This document shows positions 50,614 through 60,300 of a stretch of DNA of 64,000 nucleotides, piece after piece (position 1 is the first letter of the stretch; every line of letters begins with the position of its first letter). The DNA lies in NCBI RefSeq assembly GCF_001676055.1, contig NZ_LZEX01000042.1, forward strand, positions 62,001 to 126,000, given 5' to 3'. This DNA comes from Morganella psychrotolerans. Lineage in GTDB: Bacteria > Pseudomonadota > Gammaproteobacteria > Enterobacterales > Enterobacteriaceae. The position numbers were made by a program, and so were the translations under genes. The notes under the pieces were generated by a model. It saw only the letters and a program-made list of their open reading frames with translations, ran no database searches and had not been told where the DNA came from.

Positions 50614-52215
50614 TCATATCAATAGTTTTCTCAATTCCGCATCCAGGTATTCATCAACAGCATCAACATCAATATGACCCGTATTGTACCAAGCATAGAC
50701 TTCTTTCAGAGCCAATGTGCCGAGCCTTACCCAGCCAATAAGATTGGTTCTGAGTAGAAATTGAATCATATCACCACCAGACCTCAGCGCGGCATCACCA
50801 GCATCAATCAGGCAAAGTGTACCGTGAGCGACTAATAACATCCGGCGCAGCTCGGAATTACCCGCTGAAGGAATACATTCCTTCCATGGTTTCTTATGAT
50901 AAAAGCGCTGTTTACTTGCCCACATTAACCGGGTTAAAAGCTCGGTAATCAGCACAGGGATAGCCATAGCAATACCGTGCCTGAGATCGTAACCTTTCTC
51001 AAACACTTGTGTGGCTACCGTAGCAAAAGATTGTCTGTGTTGACCAAATTCCCCAACATCCAGTAGCAACAGTAGGTTATAGAATGGAATCGGAATTCCC
51101 GCGCCACGTCCCGACGCGCCAGAAGAACCCGCCATGTCAGAGAACAAATGCCCCAGCCAGTTGACGAAACCAGAAAAGACTTTGGCTGCAAAATTACCAC
51201 CGTTTAACTCGTGAGTTTCTGTATCAATTGTAATGATCCGGCCATCAGAGATAAAAGTCGATGTATTAGTAAATTGATTCAGAATTGAGAAAAAGAGGCC
51301 AATAAGGTCGGGGGAATGCCCCAAGCTTTTTAAATGATGATTTTTAGGTGAAAGATTTTTGACCGCTCCATCTGTTCCGTTTGTGCCATGCGTTGTCGCT
51401 TGGTCATAATTAACTTTAAACCCTTTAAAAAATAATGCACCGTTCTTCTTTCTTTCAGCTAGGCCTGTTTTTTCAAGGAACCAAATTAAAGCGCTACTTG
51501 TGTTTTCAACATCAATATTTCTACCATTCTCTAAAAAACCGATAGCACTTTTAGTGGGTTTACTTCCCTCTTTCGGTACTTTCCAGCCTAACGCTGATGC
51601 AAACTTTTCGACCGCCGAATCAACAGCATTATCCGCGACTTTAGTCAGCTTTCCTTCTCCGGGCATTCCTACAAAGAACACGTCAATCAGCCCACCGATA
51701 ACACCGCATGTCCCAGCAATGAGATAGTCATATTTGTCACATTGAACATTCTTGATAGTAAATTCATCTTTGATGCGCTTTTCGAGTTCTATCCGCTGAA
51801 TGGGTGACATCAGCGTCGTAAAAGGGTCTGCATTCAAATCAACATTATTATCCAAGGCATATTGTTCAACCGAACCCTGGTACTGTGCCCAGCTCATATC
51901 TTCATTAAAATCCAGGGTGTTAAGAAGAGTAACAGGCGTGGTCATTGTCTCCGTGTATGAAGATATGACAGAACACTCAAGCTGATGTAATTCAAGGGTA
52001 ACATTGACATTTTCAGCTAATACAGCGTTAATATTTTGACACGCCAACATCATATCCAAATCGGCCAGCGCCTGGTCAAGAGCATCGTTATTGGATTGTT
52101 GGTTTACCTGTAAAGCATTAAGCACCGCATCCAGTTCACTCAGTTTACTCTCTGACTGGTCCAGCTGGTGCTTTTGCACCAGCATGGCTGAAATTTGTTT
52201 ATCTCGCTTACTCAC
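50614..52215 (-). CDS. Unknown 533-aa protein, second gene of a coupled pair
   Basis: I do not recognise this family by name. The first 110 residues are helical and probably coiled coil (SKLSELDAVLNALQVNQQ). Hydrophobic, possibly membrane-associated parts are DYLIAGTCGVIGGLIDVFFVG near residue 180 and GIAMAIPVLITELLTRLMW near 430. Between them lies the striking SPKNHHLKSLGHSPDLIGLF and the glycine-rich MAGSSGASGRGAGIPIPFYN. The GTG start overlaps the stop of the upstream TerB-like gene (TAGTG), so the two are translationally coupled and probably form one complex. No catalytic motif is obvious. An anti-phage or stress role is possible but unproven. Confidence 0.75.
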   Translation of the reverse strand: MSKRDKQISAMLVQKHQLDQSESKLSELDAVLNALQVNQQSNNDALDQALADLDMMLACQNINAVLAENVNVTLELHQLECSVISSYTETMTTPVTLLNTLDFNEDMSWAQYQGSVEQYALDNNVDLNADPFTTLMSPIQRIELEKRIKDEFTIKNVQCDKYDYLIAGTCGVIGGLIDVFFVGMPGEGKLTKVADNAVDSAVEKFASALGWKVPKEGSKPTKSAIGFLENGRNIDVENTSSALIWFLEKTGLAERKKNGALFFKGFKVNYDQATTHGTNGTDGAVKNLSPKNHHLKSLGHSPDLIGLFFSILNQFTNTSTFISDGRIITIDTETHELNGGNFAAKVFSGFVNWLGHLFSDMAGSSGASGRGAGIPIPFYNLLLLLDVGEFGQHRQSFATVATQVFEKGYDLRHGIAMAIPVLITELLTRLMWASKQRFYHKKPWKECIPSAGNSELRRMLLVAHGTLCLIDAGDAALRSGGDMIQFLLRTNLIGWVRLGTLALKEVYAWYNTGHIDVDAVDEYLDAELRKLLI

Positions 52216-53871
52216 TATGAAAAAATCCCTGACAATTTTCCTTTGATAACGTTAGCAGCATTAAAGTAGCCTATCGCCTCAAAGATATTTGCAAGTTTCT
52301 CCATTTCTAAAGTAGGAATCTCTTGTTTTAACACGAGTACATTAACAGTGACGGCTTTACCATCTTTTTCACGCTCGACTGTTTTCTCTTCGTAGAAAGA
52401 TATAATCACATTGTAAATATGCTGTTTGGTTGCTTCGCGGGTCAGCGATTGCAGTTTTTCAAGATTAAGTTCCGTCGGGCATTTCAGTTTAAAACACTTG
52501 TTTTGTACTGTATCACTTTTCTGTGTAAGTACATTACCTGCAGAAGTTAGCAGCTTCACTTTTTGTAAGAGTTGTTTTACTTTTTCATCCTGCATACCAA
52601 AAGAAAGGACAGCTTCATTCAGTTTGATAGCAATAAAATTAATATCGCCCATCAAATGCGACACCGTTGCCTGCGTCTGCTTAATAACTTCATTGAGCAT
52701 CAGCTCTCTGCGTTTGGTTTTATCAAGTTCATTTGCTCCTGTCAGGTGCTTAATACCTTTATAAACACCAACGCCCAGCAGAACAGCAACACCAATACCT
52801 GTCGCCATACTGGAGAATCCAAGTACCCCCCCCCAGACCCAGCGTTGCAAGACCTGATGTTAAACCCGCCGCTGACATTCCCAGAACCGAGCCCGAAAGG
52901 TAAACTGCAGCCAGAGGCACCCCCACAGCTCCGGCTTTGGCTCCCAGCTCTTTCAGCCCCTTGGTCAGAGCATCATCACTGAAATCATCATTGAGCATTT
53001 TAAAATCGAGCTTGAGCGCATCTATAATCAGTTCAACTTCTTCATCGCTGACATTAAAGAGGTGGTTGTTGTCTTTAAAGAAGGCAAAATTATCATACTT
53101 CCCACCGTTCACACTCATATAAACGCTGAATAGGTCTTTAACAAGTGAAATTTTGACAGATTTATTGTGACTGGGAGTGCAAATTTCGTCGATAGTTTGA
53201 ATCAGTGATTCCAGACTCTCCAGCTTATCGGGAGTGGTGCTGTACTCTCTCAGAGCAAAGCGTGATTCAGAACTGAGTTCCAGGCGAGTCATGAGCAAAA
53301 GAATTTGAGCAAATTCATCTTTGTCTATCCGACCGTCGTCGGAATATGCCATGTTTACAATAACTTTTAAGTAGGATACTTTGAGTTTTTCCGGCATTTC
53401 GGATAATGCTACCAACTGCTCTTCTTCTTCGAAGGTGTCGAATTGACTACTGATAGCGCTTAAGAACTCTGCCAATTTTTCAAGATTGCATTCACTGATA
53501 TGTTCAATATTAAAGGATGATCCCGCTTTTCGGGTGATGGTAGTGTACTCAGTGACTTTCTCTTTACCTTTATCATTGACCGTGACATTGCGGACATATT
53601 TAGCTGTTTCTAAATCGCTGAAGTGAACGACTACAGGCGATTCAAACGCCTGTTTATAGACCATTTTTTCACCCGTAAATGCCAGTCCATCTTTACCGCT
53701 GCCAAATACAGTACTGTCGATCAAAGCGATCACTGAACCGACAGTATCTTCCAGATTCATCGATTTAGCTGCGTTGTTGAGTTTTTTCTCCGGAATATCC
53801 GGTACAATGTGAAGGCCTGATGATGCAACCTGACTGACATTTTCTTTAATAAAGACGTTGATGTTTTGCAT
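52215..53871 (-). pseudogene. Bacterial PH-like/TerB-like domain protein, frame broken in a G9 tract
   Basis: Residues 45-95 (IDSTVFGSGKDGLAFTGEK) look like a small bacterial PH-like domain; residues 165-200 contain the acidic TerB-type signature VNMAYSDDGRIDKDEFAQIL. A hydrophobic segment (about 310-380) follows, then a helical C-terminal part of about 190 aa. The frame from 53871 fails after GLATLGLGG at a run of nine G (52826-52834, C on the plus strand). Removing one G joins it to the frame ending at 52215, giving 551 aa. TerB-like domains occur in tellurite and phage-defence proteins. It is coupled to the 533-aa gene. Phase variation or a sequencing error could explain the break. Confidence 0.65.
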
Positions 53872-54176
53872 TGTAAATACCTGAGGTTTAGATAACCGGC
53901 TTTAGGTACCGGCACAATTACAAATAAAGGAGAGTTCCTGAATTTTATTTTGTATGACCAATATAAATGATTATACGACCAACTAATTGTGCTTTCCGTG
54001 AGTTTTAACACATTGATTCAAATTAAAAATCATTGAAAGTGTAGTGGTTTAATGATTTTGACCACCTGAACAGAGGTAATATTGCCCATTTTCCCTTTTT
54101 GTCCTCTGCAAAAATTTTCCCGCAACGCCGCACCACTTCCGGATTTTTTAAATTCAGCGGCGTTTTTGGTTATCTC
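53872..54176. other. Intergenic region upstream of the TerB-like gene
   Basis: About 300 bp of AT-rich sequence that should hold the promoter of the coupled pair on the minus strand. It includes the CAACGCCGCACC hairpin at 54124-54166. I see no further gene. Confidence 0.45.
54124..54166. repeat. Hairpin CAACGCCGCACC element, copy 2
   Basis: AACGCCGC and GCGGCGTT arms, loop T-rich with AAATTC, and TTTGG after it on the plus strand. It shares its arms, loop character and orientation with 49757-49803, so the two flank the coupled pair and the small membrane gene as direct repeats. Confidence 0.5.
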
Positions 54177-54926
54177 TTATTTTACTATTTGGTTTCCTGT
54201 ATTAACCGCTGCCACCTTTGTTATTTTTAATTTTTCCTGCTCTTCTGCCTCAATCTTATCACGGCAGGCATTTAAAAATGTGACGGCTAAAAATGAGCGG
54301 AAAACCAACTCATCATCAAGCCACGCGATTAAATCATCACGGGTGATATTATGGATAGTATTTGTCAGTGCAGATGGTATTTCGTCATCAGACTCAATGT
54401 AATAACCTGTCTTTTCATCATAAGCGACATTGTTCATCAGCGAAAAAAAATCATCGATGGCTATATTAATCTCTTCCGGTGTTTCATCGGAAATATAACA
54501 ACCGTCAAAGTGATGACGTAACATAGTTTCCGGGCAAAGTTGTTTCGTCCGGGTCAGATAAATACGTTCCAGTGCCGTTTCTGTCTGAGGCTCCGGATAG
54601 GAAGTAATAAACGCCGAATACCGGAAAATAAAGGGTTTATCCAGCGTTTTACTTAGTTCGTGGTAAATATCATTATCTTCATAATCACTGAAAATCCCCT
54701 CACACAAATGAGTCAGCTTACGGCAATGCTCAATTTTATCCACCAGCGTCCGGCAACGGCGCACATCAAATACGGTCGAATTAATATCAGATTCATAGTC
54801 ATCAATTTCATAATAGGATTTAAACGTAATATCACCCAGATTTTTTATTGTACGGGTAGCAAATCGCCGGCGTAAAAAAATGGCGATAATAACTACTGTC
54901 AGGGTGACTATGCCGAACGTTGCCAT
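54177..54926 (-). CDS. Unknown 249-aa protein with N-terminal membrane anchor
   Basis: The ATG at 54926 follows AAGGAAATTATTT. Residues 3-18 (TFGIVTLTVVIIAIFLRR) form one membrane helix with a positive flank, so the acidic remainder is probably cytoplasmic. It contains DDYESDINSTVFDVRRCRTL and an acidic stretch of about 20 residues around ETPEEINIAIDDFFSLM. No family is recognised. It lies between the lipoprotein gene (184 bp upstream) and the TerB-like gene (305 bp downstream), all on the minus strand. Confidence 0.65.
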   Translation of the reverse strand: MATFGIVTLTVVIIAIFLRRRFATRTIKNLGDITFKSYYEIDDYESDINSTVFDVRRCRTLVDKIEHCRKLTHLCEGIFSDYEDNDIYHELSKTLDKPFIFRYSAFITSYPEPQTETALERIYLTRTKQLCPETMLRHHFDGCYISDETPEEINIAIDDFFSLMNNVAYDEKTGYYIESDDEIPSALTNTIHNITRDDLIAWLDDELVFRSFLAVTFLNACRDKIEAEEQEKLKITKVAAVNTGNQIVK

Positions 54927-55110
54927 AAATAATTTCCTTATATTATTAGTACTTCAACAGCATCTTCTTAGCTAAATGATAATCTCCGGATGTCATATTC
55001 CGTCGGCACATCACTGGTGTTATTTTCTTTCAGTGTTGTCAGCCAAGTATCCGTAAAACAAGCTGAAGATAACGTATGCAGCACATTTATAATTTTCTGT
55101 ACTTACTCCG

Positions 55111-55629
55111 TTATTTTTTCTGTGTTGCCATCAGCAATGTAACAGATCCGCTCCGGCCATCACTATCCAGAGAAATATGGGCGGTTACACCCTCGTGGTT
55201 ATATTCACTGTAAATTTCACCACAGGATTTACGTGATAAACAGGTAAAAAACGAATCATCCTGAATAACATTATTTATATCATTGGTTGCTGCCCCGAAT
55301 ACGGTATTCAGTTCATTATTCAGACGATTATATTCTGCAAATAACTCATCTTTATTAGTGTATTTTTTGGGGTTCAGTATCATCAGTGATGCAAGTCCCT
55401 GCTCCCGCATGACTACAAAGAAATAGGCATATTTCTGCATTTGTTCAGCAGGTGATGAAAAGGAATGACATGCCCAGCCTTGTGGTGCCGATGTACAGTC
55501 CAGCCCTTTTAAATCAGACTTGCGGATTTCATCCATACTTTGACCCCATTTAAATCCGTGCATAATGTCAGGGGATTGATCACATGCCGCTAATAACGAT
55601 AGCAAGAAGATAAAGACGATTTTTTTCAT
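55111..55629 (-). CDS. Predicted lipoprotein of unknown function
   Basis: I start it at 55629, where TGGAA precedes the ATG; this gives MKKIVFIFLLSLLAACDQSP, a clean lipoprotein signal with lipobox LAAC. The mature domain is about 155 aa with five further cysteines (including GLDCTSAPQGWACHSF and CLSRKSCGEIYSEY), fitting disulfides in the periplasm. Aspartate at +2 (CDQ) predicts retention in the inner membrane. The start lies 17 bp after the PLP-enzyme stop, so they are co-transcribed. The family is not recognised. Confidence 0.75.
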   Translation of the reverse strand: MKKIVFIFLLSLLAACDQSPDIMHGFKWGQSMDEIRKSDLKGLDCTSAPQGWACHSFSSPAEQMQKYAYFFVVMREQGLASLMILNPKKYTNKDELFAEYNRLNNELNTVFGAATNDINNVIQDDSFFTCLSRKSCGEIYSEYNHEGVTAHISLDSDGRSGSVTLLMATQKK

Positions 55630-55646
55630 AAAAATTCCATGGGTAT

Positions 55647-56994
55647 TCATTCAATACATTTTATTATTTCTGTCATTGAGAGATCTGACGAGCTACCTGT
55701 CCGACCCTCTGCAATAATATCCCGGGTTATCTGCAAAAACGCCTCTATATCCTCAGCGGAATGGCAGTGCAAAGGCGATACCCTTATCAGGCTGTTCAGC
55801 CCGTAGGAGGTCAGGATCCGCTGTGAATACAGGCTGGATACTGCGCGTTCATGGACAATAACATTCCGCTTTGCAAATTCACGGACGGCATCGGTACAAT
55901 TTAAATCATCAAATACAATCCCGGTAATAAGGTTACGGCGGCTTAAATCACCGTTATCCACACAGACGGTAACGCCCTGCATCGCCCGCAGTCCCTGTAC
56001 TTTTTCTGTGCCGTTTAATAAAAGATGTAATAAACCCCGTTCATGTTCTGCAATACGGTCCATTCCGGCTGCAAATAATGTCCTGCGGTTTGCTTTGCTG
56101 CTGATATCCTCACTATCTGTGCCCTTTTGTCCGAGCCGGCAGATATAATCGACCACTTCAGATAATGCAGCATAGTGTGCCGGTGTCGGTGTGCCTAATT
56201 CCCAGTCGGCGTCCGGCTTACCCTTTAATTTATGATGTACCAGACCGGCTGCTCTGTCAGAAATAAAGGCAAAACCCGCACCTTTGACGCCAAAAAAATT
56301 TATAAGGTGCAAAATTTATGGCATCGATATTCAGACCGGAAATATCGAGTACACCATGAGGCGCATGTTGTACGGCATCAACAATAATATAGATATCCGG
56401 ATTGATGGCTTTCGCCTGAGTGACAATTTTTTTAATATCGTAAATATACCCCGAGATATTTGAAGCTGCCATCACACATAAGAGAGCGGTATTTTTATCA
56501 ATCAGGGATAAAATAGCATCCGCATCAACGCCGCCGGTTAACGGATCCGCATCAGCCACACGTAACTCACATTGTGTTTTTTCCGCATAATGACTGACCG
56601 CATCAAATGCCGAAGGATGCTCTAACATGGATGTCACCATATTTGAGCCTGCCGCATGTTCACTTATTACCCGAACCAGTTCAAACATCACCTGTGAAGC
56701 GGTATAACCGGGATAAACAGCGCCGCCCTGTGCATTAAAAATAATCCTGACGTCCTCTTTTCCTTTTTGTTCTGTCTCCAGGAGATATTGTGATACAGAA
56801 TGCGGCTGTCCCGCGCAGTCAGGAATGGCATCCACTTCATGGAATTTTTCTTCCGCACGTTTTAACCGGAAGGAACCACCGGAATTATTAAAATACAGAC
56901 GATAATTACCTGATATATCCTTATCAACAAAATAAAATTTATTTTTGATCTCGTTTTGCTCTTCACGGGTAAACATTTTATATTTATTTAACAT
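55647..56994 (-). pseudogene. Aminotransferase class V-fold PLP enzyme, frame broken in a T7 tract
   Basis: A fold-type I PLP enzyme related to cysteine desulfurases and isopenicillin epimerase-like proteins. Visible parts are the substrate loop FNNSGGSFRLKRAEE, the PLP-aspartate region YIIVDAVQHAPHGVLDISGL, the Schiff-base lysine in FAPYKFFGVKGAGF, and the C-terminal LIRVSPLHCHSAEDIEAFL. After YKFF the frame is lost at seven A (plus strand 56292-56298); removing one restores FFGVKGAGFAFISDRAAG and a protein of about 448 aa. The start at 56994 has AGGG eight bases upstream. The reaction is not predictable; no desulfurase cysteine loop is evident. It precedes the lipoprotein gene. Confidence 0.7.
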
Positions 56995-57374
56995 TCCATT
57001 ATCCCTGACAGTCATTTTGTTTTCGTTACAGTATTTAAATATTATTCATTTCTGTAAAGCCTGTTATTTGATTTTATCAGGCGGGATCAATAAATATTTT
57101 GATACTGTTTCTGCCTATCGCCACGGGACTAAACACGTATCATTTGCAATCATACTGAAATCAGTATCATCACTATTTTCACTCATAAAATGATACAAAT
57201 AAAACATATAACGCGTGCTTTACCATAGGATTCATAATGTAATTGTCACCATATTTGAATTAGTTGAATTACATTTTTATTACGCTAAGCTGACTCTCAA
57301 ATCTGATTATTATATTACGTACTTTACCTTAATTAACGACGTTTTCCGGAGTACCGGCCATTAAAGGGATTGAT
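56995..57374. other. Divergent intergenic region between the PLP enzyme and Sel1 genes
   Basis: About 380 AT-rich bases that must carry promoters for both directions. TTGAATTAGTTGAATTACAT near 57255 and TTGATATGAC at the Sel1 start are visible, but I cannot single out a promoter with confidence. No gene is seen. Confidence 0.4.
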
Positions 57375-60300
57375 ATGACAAAGCAACGTAAATACGGGCT
57401 TATTCTGTTTACTATTATTGTACTGTCCGGCGGAGTCTGGCTGTCACAGTCCGGCACGATGCCGACAGATAAAGGCTATGAACTTTATCTGTCCGGCGAT
57501 ACTGAAGGTGCATTCCGTTATTTCTCCGAAAATGCAGAGAAAGACCCACAGGCCGCTTACGCGCTGGCAATGATGTATCTCGGTGGTATTGATATACCCG
57601 CAAGTAGTGAGCTGGGACAAAAATGGCTGCTGGCATCGGCACAAGCCGGAAATAAAAGCGCACTCTATAATCTTGGTTTTTACCGCTACCGTGGTTTAAT
57701 AAAAGACACTCCGGACGACCTTTATGGTATTGACTCCCTGAAAAAATCGGCACAGGCCGGTGTACGGGAAGCGCAGGAATTACTGGGCAGTATTTACCTT
57801 CACGACAAATACAGAAATATTCCGTCAGATATAGAACTGGCCCGTAAATATATGACTGATGCCAAAGAACAAGGATCATTTATTGCAAAATTAGGGCTTG
57901 GATATATCGCTTACCAGAATGACAAGGATTATAAAAAAGCGGTTGAAATTCTTACCCCGCTGCTCAGTGAAAAATTTGTTTTCCCGGCCGTACTGCTTGC
58001 AGGTATTTATGAAGAAGGCGGTAATGGCATAGCACAGGATCTGAGTCAGGCAGAGAAATATAAATATATGGCGTTTTCACAGATAAGCTCTGTGAGCAGT
58101 GAAGATCTGGAACCACAACCACTGTCGCTTTACGGCTCTCTGACACAGAAAGAAATGACAGCCCGTCTGAATAAACTTGAAACACTGGCAAAAAATGGAA
58201 ATCAAGCTGCCCGCTATACCCTTTTCTCTATTTATACGGATGGTGACGGTGTTATCCCCGATAAAGAAAAAGCCCTTACTTACCTGCAACCGCTGATTGA
58301 TGCCAACGATCCGAAAGCGATGTATGCCTGGTATGTTGCCACCCGCTCACATCCTGATTATCTGAAAAAAGCGGCTGATGCCGGCTATCCCGATGCGCTT
58401 TTTCTGCTGTATCAGATATATGCCAATATCCGCATAGACTATGACATACAATATGACGCTGAGCTGGCGAAAGAATATCTGAAACGGGCAGCGGATACCG
58501 GGCACCGCGATGCGATGATGAGGATCATCGATACCACAGCGCGCAGTTATGCCTATCCGGATAAAGAAACCAATACACTTGTTTCATCCTATTTAGCCAA
58601 ATTACTGGAAAAATATCCGCAAGACCCCGCTGTACTTATGCTGGCATCCGAACGCTATGGTGATGATGATGGTCATATTTACGATCCTGTCCGTGCATTT
58701 GAGTTCAATAAAAAAGCGGCGGAACTATCACCAAACCCGGAATATCAGGATAGCCTTGCTTATAAATACGGACATGGCATTGGTATTAAACAAGATCTGA
58801 AAAAATCAATTGAGATATATAAATCACTTATCGGCGATAAACATGATCGTGATGCAGATGACATCTCCCGCCATTTAACAGATATTTATTTCACTTACGA
58901 TGGCGGAAACTATATTGATGAAAAAGAGATTATTGCCTTCCTGAAAGAGGATGTTGATAACAATAAAAACTACCGCCAGGCTTATTTCTATGCCGACATT
59001 CTGCTCCGCGACGATCCGGTTAAAAACCGGGAACGCGCTATGGAGTTATACGAAAAAGCACGGGAATACACATCCCGTGCAGATATTCATCAGGCAAAAG
59101 CCTTGATCGCGCTGAATACCGGAGAAAATAGTCAGGCCCTGAAACTGGTTCTGGATGTACTGGATAATGAACGTGCCCGCTATATTATTTCACCAAAAGA
59201 ATGGAATGATGCGGCACAAATTCTGTTCAGTGAAGGAAAAAACAGTGCTGTTGCAAAACGTTTCTGGGTGAATTTTGCGCTGACAGACAATAATCCTGAT
59301 GCCATAAAACTGATCGGGCCACTCATCGGTCATGATCCTGATGTCAGTTATTACTATGCATTATTAAAATTAACGCAGGCAGAAAATCAACCGGATATGA
59401 CAGACGAAGTACTGCGTCCGTTAGTTGAGCTGATGCTGACTGCATCCGGACTCGGTAGTTCAGATGCGGACGAATATATTATTTCTCAGTTAAAACAATT
59501 TGATAACACAAGTAGTAAACCGGTTCATCTGCAAGCCTTTTTACGGATAACCGGGCTTGCTGAAGGGGATATTGTTCCACGGTATAAAAAGTGCGCCGAT
59601 ACCGGAAGCATCCGCTGCATGTATGAATTAGGGGAGATTTATACCAATGGTGATTACGGTGAAAAAACGGATCCGGATATCGCTATCGCCTGGTATGAAA
59701 AAATTCCGGACAAAGATTACCGGTTTACCACCTCACGTCTGAGAAACCTGAAAGAGGGCAAAGCCAAGCTTGCTGAGCTGAACGCCCTGGTACAAAAAGG
59801 CGATGCCGAAGCGACCTATTCATTGGCCTACGCCTGGAGAAACGGTAACTATGGTCTGAAAAGCGATCATAACATGTGGCTGAAATATCTGAAAATAAGT
59901 GCAGATGGTGGCTATAACGATGCAATGATCTCACTCATCGACAATTACAGTGAAACCGATACTATCAGTGCCGCCGATAAAGCCATGCTCCTGCACCTGT
60001 ATGAACGACTTGCCGATGCCGGTGAGCAAAATTACACACGCAAACTGGCTGGCCAGTATCTCAGCGGCAGCAATCTGGTCAGCGCCGATCGTCAGAAAGC
60101 CCGCCATTACTTTACCAAAGCCGGCAGAGAGGGAAAGTATGAGCTCGGGGAAATGGATACGTTTGATCGTAACCTGAAACTCGCCGGTGAAAGTCCGAAT
60201 GCCGCTTACCTGTTAGGTTATGCACTTCTGACAGGAAATGGTGCACAAAAAGATCAGAAAAAATCTGTCATTTACCTCCGGCAGGCTGCACAGGCCGGTC

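Noticed and set aside
49757-54166. Integron attC sites
   Set aside because: The hairpins lack the paired core and inverse-core boxes of attC sites, and no integron integrase is visible.
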